Assembly (NCBI GenBank): GCA_023053575.1
Contig: JAKZAP010000013.1
Span: 22,003,070 to 22,067,069 of the forward strand
Direction of reading: 5' to 3'
From: Branchinecta lynchi
Taxonomy: Eukaryota; Arthropoda; Branchiopoda; Anostraca; Branchinectidae
DNA: 64,000 nucleotides
The translations under genes were made by a program, and so were the position numbers. This document shows, piece by piece, positions 1-10,915 of the stretch (position 1 is its first letter; every line of letters begins with the position of its first letter). The notes below the pieces were generated by a model, which saw only the letters and a list, made by a program, of their open reading frames with translations, was not told the DNA's origin and did not search any database.

Positions 1-553
1 GCAACTGCTTCTGAGCAAGAACGGTAATCAAAATTAAAGAAGGCATTATAGATTTTAAGCGAACCTGTACACGTCAAAACGGATCATATAAATCCACATT
101 TTGTTCTAATCCATGGCCAAGGCAAGAAAAGATTTCAGTATCGAAAATAAATAGCAGCTAGCTTCGAACAAGGAAGGTAATACAAATTTAAGAAGGCAGT
201 AGAAATTTGTATGCGGATGAAGCGAACCTGGCCACATCAAAGCGACTCATATAAATCCATATTCTGTTTTAATGAATGGCCAAGGCAAGAAAATATTTCA
301 ATATTGAATATTTCCATCTTAAATAGCAACTACTTTCGAACAAGAAAGGTCATAAGATTTCAATATTGAATATTTCCATCTTAAATAGCAACTACTTTCG
401 AACAAGAAAGGTCATAAAAATGAAAGAAGACACTCATGTAAGGAGGACGAACTTTCTAACTGCTATCCGTAACAAATTAAATACTTTCATCCAAAATAGC
501 AACTACCTCTGAGCAAGAAAGGTAATAAAAATTAAAGAAGCACTGAAAGTTGT
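1..553. repeat. Complex tandem array, roughly 165-bp unit
   Basis: Related blocks recur about every 165 bases. They contain 'ATAAATCCA', 'GGCCAAGGCAAGAAAA', 'AATAGCAACTACTTTCGA' and 'CAAGAAAGGTAATA'. Positions 295-356 and 357-418 are an essentially exact 62-bp duplication. No reading frame of note is present. The array resumes after the transposon at 562-1551. Confidence 0.7.
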
Positions 554-561
554 GTGCGGAT

Positions 562-1551
562 CAGAGCAAAATAACGCTAGGGAGTAGCGCCAAGACCTAT
601 GCTTTATAAAACGGGCCATACTCGTAACGCCACCAACTACACTAACGACATTTAAAGCGAGACAAACTTGCGGGTTAAGAAATTTCTAGTAAATAGATGT
701 TCCTTCAGCCCAAGCTAACTGTGAATCATATTTGACGGTGCAAAACGGATAAATCAGCTACATTTTCTAGTAAGCAAAGGTGCGGTCTCCACACACCGAG
801 GAAAACGTTGACACAATTTTTTTGCAATGTAATGAGAACGAATTTTATAACTGATGACCGTAAGAAATTAAATACTCTCATCCAAATAGCAACTGCCTCT
901 GAGCAAGAAAGGTAGTAAAAATGAAACAAGAGACTGAAAATTTGTAAGTAAATAACACTAGGGAGCAGCGCCAAGACCTATGCTTTCCATGCTTTGCAAA
1001 TGGTCCATACTTGTAGCGCCGCCCACTATGCTTGCAGCACTTGAAGTGAGACAAACTTGCGGGTTAAGGAATTTCTAGTAAAGCAAAGGTGCGGTCTGCA
1101 CACACGAGGAAACAACTGAGGATACATCACTTTTTTGCAATTTTCAGAATATGAAGTTATCGGAGCCAGCGTTAGTGAAAACTGAATAAGTTTCAGTAGG
1201 GACATTCTCTACCGTTAGGGGCGGTGGTATCGCTGCTATTCGAGTATCTTTCAATTTTGTCAAGTCTTGCTGCTACTCCTAGTGTTATTTTCGCAAACGG
1301 GCCAAAGTCGTTAGAGCCGCCCACTACACTTGCGGCATTTAAAGCGAGACAAACTTGCGGATTAAGAAATTTATGCAAAGGTGGGGTCTGCAAACACCAA
1401 GGAAACAATGGAAGCTGTATCATTTTTGCAATGTTGCAAAAAGTTTTAGTAGGGACATTCTCTACCACTAATGCTGCTAGTATCGCTGCTATTTGAATGT
1501 TTGTCAATTTGGTCAAGTCTTGGTGGTACTTCCTAGTGTTATTTTGCTCTG
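562..1551. mobile_element. hAT-like non-autonomous element, family A, copy 1
   Basis: The left end reads CAGAGCAAAATAAC and the right end is its inverted complement; similarity runs about 35 bases inward through the 'GGGAGTAGCGCCAAGAC' block. The element is flanked by GTGCGGAT (554-561) and GTGTGGAT (1552-1559), an 8-bp target duplication with one mismatch, as hAT elements make. The interior is scrambled: a second left end starts near 950 and a second right end near 1280, so copies have inserted into or recombined with each other. A piece of another dispersed repeat lies at about 700-770. There is no transposase frame, so movement would need one supplied in trans. Confidence 0.75.
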
Positions 1552-1559
1552 GTGTGGAT

Positions 1560-1850
1560 GAAAAAAAATTTAAACATCAAAACAAATCAAATCTCTAGCT
1601 TATGCTTCTCACAAACAGATCCACTGTTCTAGTCCAGGATCAGGGCAAGAAAAATTTCAGGTACTGAATATTCCATCTTAAGTAGCAACTAGTAACGAGC
1701 AAGAAAGGCAATACGAATTAAAGCCATTCAAATGTTTGCAGGGAGGACGCATTTGTAAACTGATATCCAAAATGTTGAACATATTCCCATCCTAAACAGC
1801 AACTACTTTCAAGCAGGAAAGATAATACAAAATTAAACTCTTATCATTAA
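1560..1850. repeat. Continuation of the left-end tandem array
   Basis: The same blocks as at 1-553 ('GGCAAGAAAAATTTCAG', 'TTCCATCTTAAGTAGCAACTA', 'GCAAGAAAGGCAATA') reappear directly after the hAT-A copy. The hAT element therefore inserted into this array. Confidence 0.65.
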
Positions 1851-1859
1851 CTACAGGCA

Positions 1860-3016
1860 AAATATTTACAGCCACCAGTTACTTGGATGCAGTAAGGTTT
1901 CTATTGATGTCATGGGTCCTTTGGATAGAAAACCATTGAAGCCCTTGTAAGTTACGTTTTGAGTTAAAAACTTACCTAATGTGATTGTCTTCCAAGCCAT
2001 GCTGATTCCTGTTACTGTTATGATGACAGAGCCTCTATAGATGCACAAAGTTCCATGGGTACATACGTCTGTGTCCTTTGCTTTATGGATGGTACTGACT
2101 ATGGGTTGATCTCGGCTGACCGTATTCTAAATTTCAGAAGGCTTGACTGCACTTCAATCTAAAAGAGAAACCATTATCAATGATTGAATTTGCTCGTCAA
2201 TTATTTAGTTATCAGAATTACCCCAAAATTTGATTGTGACCGCACCAAGAAGTATGACAAGATAGTTTCTTAGAAGTCCCTGACCACATTTTTTAGATGC
2301 TACCTGAATGGTTCATTCAGTAAGAAAATGCTTTGGCCTAGAATACCGTGACCAGTTCCTATGGTCGGACCGTGGTATCTGAATATCTGATACCACAATA
2401 ACTGGCCAGATACCACAATGACTGCAAAAACGACTTTAGACTGTGGTATCAGATACCATGGTATCTGCAAAAATGCAACTATTGTGTAACACTTCAGGAA
2501 TAAGTATATGGTATCTGAGCCTTTAAAACCCGGTTCCATCACAAAGTTTGGAGTCAGAGCTTTTAATAAGCTGTTTATTTCTGGGTCTTCAACCAGCTCT
2601 GTTTGCTGGTTGGTTAACCTGCCGAGGACTGAGGTGGGAGCTCCTTCCAACAGACCTATGTTCTTGGCGGGGCGCGAAAATCAAAATCATCATTGGAGAG
2701 ATGTTGCTGGCAACAGGAAGATGCCAGATGACTTTTTTTCTTATTATTTTGTAGAACTCATTCAAACTGACCAATGAGATCAATAAACAATCAATAGCGA
2801 CAAATAGGTCGGTTGACCGACTTACAGAGAAAAGTAACAAAAATGCAGCTAGCGTGAATTTCAAGTTTCTAAGTTGAAAGATGCCACTTTTAAGGTAAAT
2901 CAAAGATTTTTGTTGGACAACTAGTCCTGTGACCCTACTTCTTCCAGCGACCCCTGAAGCATTTCCTGGGAAAAAAATTTGGCAGACCTTGATCGCTCAC
3001 ATTTTCAGGACAAAAA
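1860..3016. other. No clear gene; possible further exons of the THAP remnant
   Basis: The minus strand has some exon-like pieces: an open frame at 2650-2300 and a donor-like GTAAGT near 1975. None resembles a family I recognise. The run at about 2360-2475 is built from imperfect copies of GGTATCAGATACC, a short palindromic repeat, so part of the minus-strand frame is repeat-derived. Treat as unassigned sequence downstream of the THAP-like frame. Confidence 0.3.
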
Positions 3017-3577
3017 TTACCTGCAAAAACCATTTGGCTTACCAGATCTCGCGAGAATCCTCTGCTCCATGGGATGAAACTGAAACTTCCTTGACAGCAG
3101 CATCACAGAGAAGTAATCATGGTCACTCAAGTGGCACGACGCTGAGAGGCACTCATAGGTTGTTGAATTGAACGAAGCACTTGGGCAAGGGATGTCCTGA
3201 CTGTCCTGGGCCTGATCTATTACAGCAGGAGTTACACCAAGACTTGACTCATGCCTATCTGGAGGAGCAACTGACACTGAATTTGAAACTGGATGCCTGA
3301 GAACCTGATGAATTGTGCATGGTTGGCACTGCATGCTCATCAAGTCTTTTAATACTGTCCTCCTGTATAATCCTGACAGGAACTCAAGAAAATCAGGTTC
3401 AAAGGAATGTTCACACAAAAATCTGAAGCCTCCAATTGTTGGGAGAGAGAAAGCTGGTGTTATGCTCTTGACAAAATTTTCCCAAGCACTGTACTTAGAA
3501 AACTTATTCTCCTCACTACTTAGCCAAGAAAAGAAAGCTATTCCAACAGTGGGCTTACGACCAGGGTAGCAACACAT
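3017..3577 (-). pseudogene. THAP-like zinc-finger reading frame, degraded
   Basis: The 186-codon frame begins CCYPG, continues with 'GIAFFSW', then 'AWENFV' about 20 residues on, 'RFLCEHSFEPDFLE' near residues 52-65 and 'RRTVLK'. This order resembles a THAP domain (C2CH zinc finger that binds DNA: first Cys pair, a conserved Trp, a C..H pair followed by F.P). Two things argue for decay. The second Cys of the first pair is Arg here, and a one-base loss just upstream puts the natural MSKTR start out of frame; the intact version sits in the duplicated copy at 3677-3754. Possible splice donors (G|GTAAGC and CAG|GTAATT on the minus strand) lie near the 3' end, so this may have been an internal exon of a longer gene or of a THAP-type transposase. 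I cannot decide which. Confidence 0.45.
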
Positions 3578-3676
3578 CTGGTCTTGGACATTTCCATTTC
3601 ACTCAGTTCAGCTGACTTTTTTTGTGTGTTGTTTAATGGAGCTTCCAGAATTTCTTCTCTATGCTCCCTATTCTCA

Positions 3677-3754
3677 CTACTTTGGCCAAGAAAAGAAAGC
3701 TATTCCAACAGTGGGCGTACAACCAGGGTAGCAACACACTCTGGTCTTGGACAT
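3677..3754 (-). pseudogene. Duplicated THAP N-terminus (25 codons)
   Basis: A segment of about 145 bp is present twice in direct orientation (about 3515-3655 and 3660-3800). The upstream copy on the minus strand keeps the frame MSKTRVCCYPGC.PTVGIAFFSW, with both cysteines of the CxxxxC pair in place, then stops at TAG after WPK. The downstream copy continues into the rest of the domain but has lost one base and the second Cys. Gene conversion or repair between them could in principle restore a full domain, but as it stands neither copy encodes one. Confidence 0.45.
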
Positions 3755-3800
3755 TTCCTTTTCACTCAGTTCTGCTGTCTTTTTTTGTTTGTTTGTTGTT

Positions 3801-4202
3801 TGTGTTTTGTCTGGAATTCCGTCACAATTTAGTCAACACCTCCAGAATTCTTCTATGGGTCACTTTTGTAAACAACGTTGATGTTGTGTTACGAGTTTTG
3901 GCGTCGGTGCCATTCCCGCAAGACTACAGCATCAACATGACGGAACGAATGAGGGGTCTCATCAAAGGAGCCAATGGAATTAGACTTTATGAGGTATCTC
4001 TGCTTGGAGTTGACCCACTAGAATGCTTCTTACGTCAAAAAATTCAAAAAAAAATCAGGTATCGAACTCAGTCACCCGGAACCCTTATTTTTTAATTCTG
4101 GAGTTCACCTTTAAAGCAACAAATTTTCCATTTTCGACTGATTCTGAGGAACCCGGATTACCGAGCGACTCATAGGAAAACAGAGAGAAAAGACCAGTTT
4201 TC
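3801..4202. other. No gene recognised
   Basis: A plus-strand frame is open to 4095 but has no recognisable motif and starts inside the THAP duplication. I see no repeat family here. Confidence 0.4.
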
Positions 4203-4205
4203 TAT

Positions 4206-4398
4206 AGTTGCGTTTTATTGGATTCACTTTTGTTTCGTCAAAGTTTGTAGTTTGGCTCTTGTTTTGTCAAACTACACCAAACTACGTCGGAGAGGTAGTT
4301 TGTAGTTTGAGCTCCGTAGTTTCAGGTTCGAAACTACAGCAAATGGAATGGACAAATAAAACAGCTTTTAAGCAAAACTACATCCAAAAAACGCAACT
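4206..4398. mobile_element. Short MITE, Harbinger-type, family AGTTGCG
   Basis: The ends AGTTGCGTTTT and AAAAACGCAACT are inverted. The target duplication is TAT on both sides (4203-4205 and 4399-4401). Flanking bases extend the palindrome (ATAGGAAAAC / GTTTTCCTAT). The 193-bp interior is rich in the word TAGTTTG. A 3-bp duplication is what PIF/Harbinger transposases make. Confidence 0.65.
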
Positions 4399-4894
4399 TA
4401 TGTTTTCCTATCATAGGATCAAAATTCTAGACACCGACAAAACACGACAGAATGCATAGAAAATTTCAAGTTTTCACCAGTCAGTGGTATCGACCAGAGT
4501 ATTGACCAAGGCAGGCAAATCAATTCAAAATGTAAAGGTAACCCACTACTGGTACCTCTTGATCAATCAGTTAAGAACTATTGAAAAGAGGGAGGCCCCG
4601 CCCTTCAAAAACAAAAATCTCAACCCTCACCAAAAGAGCAGCGTAGCTGACTGGGAACGAACTGAGGAGCTTCCGCTTGGAAGCCACATATTATAACTAT
4701 TACGCCATACCTGACTGTCAGGGCGAATAGAATGAGAAACAAGATAGCCATGTTGTGTAAAGTTCATAAATAAACATGGACTTCATCCAAATTAAGTTGC
4801 CTACTATATTTAGGGTGTAGCAGAGCAGACTGAGTGTTCAAAGAAAAAAATAAAGTGGAATAATTCAGCTTCTTTCCTTATCCACAAACTGAAC
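4399..4894. other. No gene recognised
   Basis: Short frames only, with no family resemblance. No repeat with visible ends. Confidence 0.4.
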
Positions 4895-5256
4895 CCCTAA
4901 TCAACTTTACATAAAGCTTTTATGTTTGCTCCGGATTACGAGCGAACTACTTTTCTGGCGAGAAAACAATTTAAGATATGGATTCAGCCTGTTTCCTTAC
5001 CCCTAAATCGTCTACTAATCAGCTTTTTATAAATATTTTTGTTTGCCCCTTAGGCTAATTTGAAACCCCTCCCCCACTCCTAGAAGCAGGGCTACAGTGC
5101 CCATCTACGAACTTGACTTGTGCTTTGACCCAACGGATCCTCATACCAAGTTTGAATAGAACATCACAACACCTTCAAGAATTATCGCGCAATCAGTCTG
5201 GCAAATTTTACTAAGTCATAGGTATCCCTCCACTTACATTTTGGGACCGAAAAACA
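4895..5256 (-). repeat. GGATCC-family dispersed repeat, partial copy
   Basis: It carries the family's 'CTTACCCCTAAATCG', 'CCATCTACGAACTTGACT', 'ACCAAGTTT' and 'GGTATCCCTCCACTTA' blocks in reverse orientation, but lacks most of the inner CCGGAATCCGG units and the distal end. Confidence 0.6.
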
Positions 5257-6063
5257 ATAAAAGATATCCCTTTTTTAACCAGTTGCATTTTTTTTGTGAT
5301 AAGTATTTCTAAATTGAGTTTCTTGGACAGTTTCTGGGAATTTTGTGGAGGTTTGGATATCTGCCACACATTTTAAATGGTGGGATCGAGGACGGAACCA
5401 TGCGGGTACGAAAATGATACATAATAGTTGTGGGGGATGGGGGGCGGGTGATCTTATGGCACACTTAAAGTGAAAGGATAGGGGACAGGATTTTGCGGGC
5501 CGGACTGTGATTAGCCTCAAATGTATGAGGGTAATCACCGTCCGATTAGACTCGTATTATACCGATTCCGACAGTAGGAGTAGTTCGAGGGTTGTTCAGG
5601 AAGTCTTGTGATAGGCCAAACGGCAAACCCCTTCGAAGGGCAGAGACAAAACTTGGTAGGTGAGTTGTATCATAGGCCCTAAATCTAGTTTCTAGATCCA
5701 GGTCGGTTCCGGCCAGTGCAGAGATTTTGAAAAGAAGGGGCCAGTCACACACAAATCTTCACTTTTTGGCACAGGGCTCCAGAGTTAAGTTAGCCTATAC
5801 CCGAACATATGAGCACAGTGCTCGAACCAGAGAGCACAGTGCATTGGAGCAATGGCACAGTACCACCATGAAATCTGTTAGAAAAATAAAACTGAGTTGC
5901 TTTTTTCGGATTTTCGGTTCAACAGGTTTTCTGTTTGTTTTTCTATTTAGCCTACTGTTGAATATGTTTGAAAAATGCAAATTTTCATTTCAAGAGATTT
6001 TCGTGGGGGTAGGTTTACTGACCCTTTGCTCCGAGGTATTACGCCCATACGTGGGGGTATACC
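5257..6063. other. No gene recognised
   Basis: Several short overlapping frames on both strands, none with motifs. At about 5800-5860 a short CAGTGC / GAGCACAGTG motif is repeated two or three times. Confidence 0.35.
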
Positions 6064-6157
6064 CCAAGGCATTTTTCTGCGCTCCCGCAAACAGTTTGTG
6101 GTTCGATTGTGTCTCAAAAGAGTGTTCCTGCGATGGTTTGTGGCTGGAATTTCATAA
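6064..6157. mobile_element. Truncated MITE, family AGGCGTTTTTCC (left end only)
   Basis: The sequence from AAGGCATTTTTC through 'CAAACAGTTTGTGG', 'CGATTGTG' and 'TGTTCCTGCGA' matches the left end of the full copy at 32166-32853. It stops where the LINE 3' tail begins at about 6158, so the rest was probably lost or displaced by that insertion. Confidence 0.5.
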
Positions 6158-6770
6158 GTTCAATTCAATTCAGTTTATTTTCAAAAATTCGCTCACGGAC
6201 GAAGCCGAACATTGAATTTCTTCCGTCATGTATAACTTAACAATTAGAAAAAACTATAACTAATGTTATTCATTTGGTCAATGTACATGTATCTCACAAT
6301 ACAACTCTAAGTAAAACCTTTAATCATACGTAACATGTCAACTTATCAAAATATCTATAAATAATCAAAATTCGGTCAAATTCACACCAAACTAGAAACT
6401 AGATAATATCAACAATTATTATATCTACAATTCAATAACAACACACACATATATACAATTAAATTATGGAGGTGTTTCGGAATGCCCGTTAAAAAGGTCA
6501 GTGAATGAAGGAACAAAACTTTTTTTGTATCGGTCATGGGAATAGGGTACTGGCTACAACTTAGGAACAGGCTGGGTAGCAGCTCGTGCCGGTCTTGGCC
6601 TAATAGGTAGATATGCATCGGAAAGAATTTCTCGTAGACCAGGGCTCTCCAACGTTTTTAGACCGAAACTGAAACACAACTTTTTTCGGCGCTGTGCTAA
6701 CAATTCTAAATTAAATCTTTTCAACAATTGGAGATATTGGACTAAGCAACTATTCGGTTCGAATTTGGTG
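6158..6770 (-). pseudogene. CR1-like LINE, 3' end remnant
   Basis: Read on the minus strand, a frame ending 'RRKKLCFSFGLKTLES...LREILSDAYLPIRPRP' shifts by frame into a segment equivalent to 'TDTKKSFVPSFTDLFNG', the C-terminal signature seen in the other LINE fragments here (RY.KSFVPY...FN). The end of the element is the AATAAACTGAATTGAATTGA tail at about 6158-6180. At least one frameshift separates the two parts, so it is dead. It is 5'-truncated, as is usual for target-primed insertions. Confidence 0.6.
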
Positions 6771-8436
6771 GCAAGTTCAAAATTAAGCATAAATAATGAA
6801 ATTAGCCACTTTATCAAGCATACAGACGTAAGCTGAAAATACTTTTTGCGATGGTAAAGATGGAAGCCTGAAGTTTTATGTATTGGAATTATGTTGCGAG
6901 AGCAACACTTTAGCTTTGTGGTGTTTTTTTTCTAGTCCTCCGATTTAATCTTGTTACTAGAAGACGGTAAGGGTCTAACGTTTGCGGTTTTTACGAAAAG
7001 TGTTTACCGCCGGCCAGATTAATGAATATGACATTACATTTTGGAAAGCTTCGTTGAACTCTTGCCTAGGGACAAAGAGGGGTTTTTTTGCTTGTAGTCG
7101 AGCCAGAGCCTACGGTGTGTGAAGTGAATTGGAGTTTTATAGCCTATGTCACAGAGTACTATCTAAATTTGTGTAGCCAAGCTTTCGGTTTATCAAACTG
7201 TGTTTCTGCTTTCGAGTGGAAAGCTCCGTTCTAGCAGGCAAGCAGACAGGCACCAGTTTCAGATTGAGGATGGACTAAAACCTAAGTGCTAAATATGTGC
7301 GGCAGTTCCCTGGCCAGACAGCCAATATTTCTTCTTTGAGAGACATAAAGACAAATATTCAGAAACAAAAAAGTGGTATTTTCCCAGGGGTTCGAAAGTG
7401 CTGCCATCTATTTTTTTCTGACCTTTCTATTCGTGAATTTCTGCAAAGTTTATCATTTCATTTTTGGCATTTGGGATTGAGGAAGAGAAATGGTATCAGA
7501 TGTAGATTAAACTTAAAAAGTTATGTCATTGCTAAAGAAATTAAAGCTTAATCTTTGCCTTTTTAAGTGGTGGAAAGTTGGCCTACAGCCTACAGCCTAC
7601 AGACTTTTGAAATAATACAAATGAATTATTTTTTCAACAGCAATTGATAGATCTTGATGAGCTGATCAAAGCATAGGCTATGTCATCCGTTTTTGGTACA
7701 AAAATACCTTCATGAGATACAATAGTTGAAAGTTTACAGGGGGTTGACAACTTCAGTAGTAAGGTATCGCGAGACATGAAGGGGACATGTAAGCAAGAAT
7801 CGGCTGTTAGACTATAGTCGTCTTCGGTCGCGAGGGGTTTCCGACTTTTTCCTAGTTTGTTCACCTGTTTTGTTTCTGGTGTTTTTGATGATAAGAAAAG
7901 TTTGGTTCATGTCTATCACAGGGAGAGGGACTTGCAAGTATGAATTGGTTGCTAAAGCATTGTCATTTTCCTGAGATGCTAGAATGGTCTATGGTGATGG
8001 CCTATCTCCATAACCTAGAATTAATTGTTAACGCAATGGATACAAATGATAATGTAAAACAATGACATAGTTTCGCAACAATTATTAGAGTGGCATCTAT
8101 GGTATTTTGAACCTGAAAAGTTACGGATAGGTTTAAAATACCAACTAGATTGTATAAGATAATGTTCCAAGTTTTCACTAGTCACGATGTCTATGATTGA
8201 AAAGGGTAAGGTTCAACTGGCTACGAAGTCAGTTTAGTCCCTACTTTCGGTATTGTTTTGTTTTCAACGCTGAGGGATAGCCATGTGATACAGATCGTGT
8301 CGTGAGTTCAATCAAAAATTTCATCTTGGATTGAAACATACCATTTTGAAAACCTCGATGGGTTGACAACTTCAGCATTTAACCTTCAGCGAAAAACCAA
8401 AACCTAAGTGTTGCTGAGGAACACTTTAGTCGGCGA
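6771..8436. other. No gene recognised
   Basis: About 1.7 kb without a convincing frame. A short triplication (CTACAGC units, about 7585-7605) is the only local repeat I see. Confidence 0.4.
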
Positions 8437-8444
8437 ATCCGAAC

Positions 8445-8918
8445 CAGAGCAAAGAACACCAGGGAGTGGTGCCAAGACATGACAATATTGACACACACTC
8501 TAATAGCAGAGATACTAGCACCACTAGCGATAGAGAAGGTCCCTACTGAGATTCATTCACTCGTAGATTCAAATAAAGCCTACATATCCGTTTTATGCAT
8601 TATTTGAATATAGAATATTTGAATATATTTTTCAAAGTCAGCTTGGGCTCAAGGAATATTTATCATTCAGTCGTTCACCAGATCTGGCTCCGATAACTTC
8701 ATACTATGAACATTGCAAAAAAAATGATACAGTCTCCATCATTTCATGATGTGTGCAGACCTGAGACCGCAACTTTGCTTTACTAGAAAATTTTAAACCC
8801 GCAAGATTGTCTCACTTTGAATGCCGCAAGCGGTATTGGGTGACGCTACAAGTATGGCCCGTTTGCAAAGCATGGAAAGCATAATCTTGGCGCTACACCC
8901 TACTGTTATTTTACTCTG
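8445..8918. mobile_element. hAT-like non-autonomous element, family A, copy 2 (474 bp)
   Basis: Ends CAGAGCAAAGAACAC and GTTATTTTACTCTG are inverted, and the 8-bp target duplication is perfect: ATCCGAAC at 8437-8444 and 8919-8926. Orientation is reversed relative to copy 1. Part of the interior (about 8560-8680) is the 'GTCAGCTTGGGCTCAAGGAATATTT' repeat, which elsewhere occurs beside 'GCCGAAATATCGC'. No coding capacity. Confidence 0.85.
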
Positions 8919-9082
8919 ATCCGAACCAAGGTTGCTGCAACACTTCACGTTGACCATGTAACGTAGGTCTAGTTTTTCCTGAATTTTATTTCTATTTTTA
9001 AGAGGTTTAAATACCGCCAAAAAAACAAGCAAAACGGCGTTTCCGCGAGTTCTACTCCTGGCTTGACTGTGCTGCATAAAAT

Positions 9083-9118
9083 CTCATGGAAGCAATTCTC
9101 ATGCTTCCATGAGAATTG
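9083..9118. other. Two competing perfect hairpins
   Basis: CTCATGGAAGCA (9083-9094) pairs perfectly with TGCTTCCATGAG (9102-9113) around a 7-base loop. The overlapping CAATTCTCATG (9093-9103) pairs perfectly with CATGAGAATTG (9108-9118) around a 4-base loop. The two stems exclude each other. No gene lies close enough to suggest a role. Confidence 0.6.
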
Positions 9119-10005
9119 AGAAGATTAAAAAAAGAGCTCTAATCATAGCGTCAAAGGTGGCCGAGAGGTCCTATGAAGAGTTACTAGCCTACGTAAATTC
9201 GAAATTGCCTCCTTCCATGAACGAAGGCTGAAACTGAAACTCTGCATGGGTTTGGTGTAAAATCTCTGAATTACTCAATCCAGAAAAATATATTCCCTTC
9301 TAAAAAGCTGACAAAAAGGCTCCCTCGCAAGGTAGCTACTTCGGTTAAAAAGTTGCAGCCAATCAAATGTGCCCACCAGAGGTTTGTAAAGAGTTTTGTC
9401 CCTTCATTTTTAAAGCTGTATAACAAAGCATAAGCTGAGATGCTAGTTTAAACTTATAATGTTATTTATGACCGTTGTAGCCCTATACGCGTAGGCCTAT
9501 TAAGATGTATGTGTGTGCTCATAAGTTGTACCTATGACTATACCAAACAAATTTGGCGTGAGCTATGATAAGTTTTTTGTGAATAAAAGATTTATTTACC
9601 ATATCAGTCTGTCTAAACAGGGAGAAACTCATAGCACACAAATGAACTGCGGAAAGCGTCGGAGCGCTGTGGCCAAATATTGGGGATTTGCTTATGACTC
9701 GGAGGCGCTCCAGGAAGAGCCATCTTTCTTTGACAACGCGAAGCTTAGCTGATATCCATGCTGCCCACACCTGCGAGTGCCATATCAGCTGTAAGCTCTT
9801 CACCCACCTTTTTTTTTTCTTTTTTTTTTTTTGCTTGGAGCTATTGTCGCAGAGACCGGCCATGTACTTCAGATCACGCCGCAAAATCATTCCGCAGTCA
9901 TGCAAGTTCTGAAGTACCGTAGCGACTTGCAAAGGGTTGGCGAGAGGGTTGGGGAATGGCGTAGTGGAAGCGAGAATGTTTCCGATGATTCGTTTAAGGT
10001 TCAGT
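9119..10005. other. No gene recognised; pyrimidine run
   Basis: Only short frames. A T-rich run with interspersed C lies at about 9809-9832, and frames on both strands through it are low complexity. Confidence 0.4.
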
Positions 10006-10915
10006 TTTTGGGATCCCAAAACGTAAGTGGACCTATGACATCGCAAAAATTGTCCGTCCGTCCGTCTGTGCGCACTATAACTCTCGAAGGGAATGAAATA
10101 TTTCGATGAAAGTTGGTGCGAGGATTGTTTGGGTCAAGGGTAAGGTCAAGTTCGGAGATGGGCTCTGTATCCCTAGATTTAGGGGTGGGGGTTCAAATTA
10201 AGGGACAAACAAAATATTTTTAAACAGCTAGTGTGAGAGTCGATTATGGTGTTAGAAGCCATCCTGAGCACGATAGTGTAAACCATTTTCTCGCCGGACA
10301 ATTAGTTCGTCCGGAATCCGGCAAAAACCGGAAAGTTGGTTAAAAGCAAAAAGTTTAATTTGAAGTTGATTAAATGTTCGATTTATGGGTAAAAAGACAT
10401 GCTAAACACGATGGTGAAAACCATTTTCTCGCCGGACCACTAGTCCGCCTGGAATCCGGCCAAACCGGAAAATTTGTTAAAAGCAAAAGTTTGATTAGAT
10501 GACAGATTAAGGGGTAAGAAGAGAGGCTGAGTCTGTATATGACAATCATTTTTTAACCGGACATATAATTAGTCCGGAATCCGGTTGTAACCGGAATTTT
10601 TTTTAAGTCGAACTTTTATTCAAAGTTGATTAGATGTTCTTTATAGGGATTTGACGCTGGATTTGTTTCTGAATTTTCTTTTTTTTGCTGGACTAGTAGT
10701 TTGCTCGGAATTCGGGCGAAACCGGAAACTTAGCAGAAATAAAGCAGGAAGTCTCGGTCAGTATCGTCAAAATAGACATGGCTTATAGAGGTAAATATGA
10801 ACTTGGTTTTCTCTGATGATTAGCCTGGCGAAGACTGGATCTGGCGAAGACAAGACCCTATTGTCTGAATCAAATATTAGATTTTTGGGATTCCATCGAC
10901 ACCTTTGGTCTTGTT
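10006..10915 (+). repeat. GGATCC-family dispersed repeat, full-length copy
   Basis: Starts TTTTTGGGATCCCAAAACG, followed by the GTCCGTCCGTCCGTCTG block and 'AACTCTCGAAGGGAATGA'. It then carries four imperfect inner units of about 115-140 bp, each with CCGGAATCCGG...ACCGGAAA and 'GTTGATTAGATGTTCGAT'. It ends at 'CATCGACACCTTTGGTCTTGTT'. No protein frame. The class is unknown to me; the palindromic GGGATCCC near both ends is its most constant mark. Confidence 0.75.

Noticed and set aside
1193..1516. 107-codon minus-strand frame at the left end
   Set aside because: It is entirely within the hAT-A element, with overlapping open frames on both strands.
9519..10046. 175-codon minus-strand frame as a gene
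   Set aside because: It runs through a T-rich low-complexity stretch (poly-Lys) and into the start of a GGATCC repeat, with no known motif.
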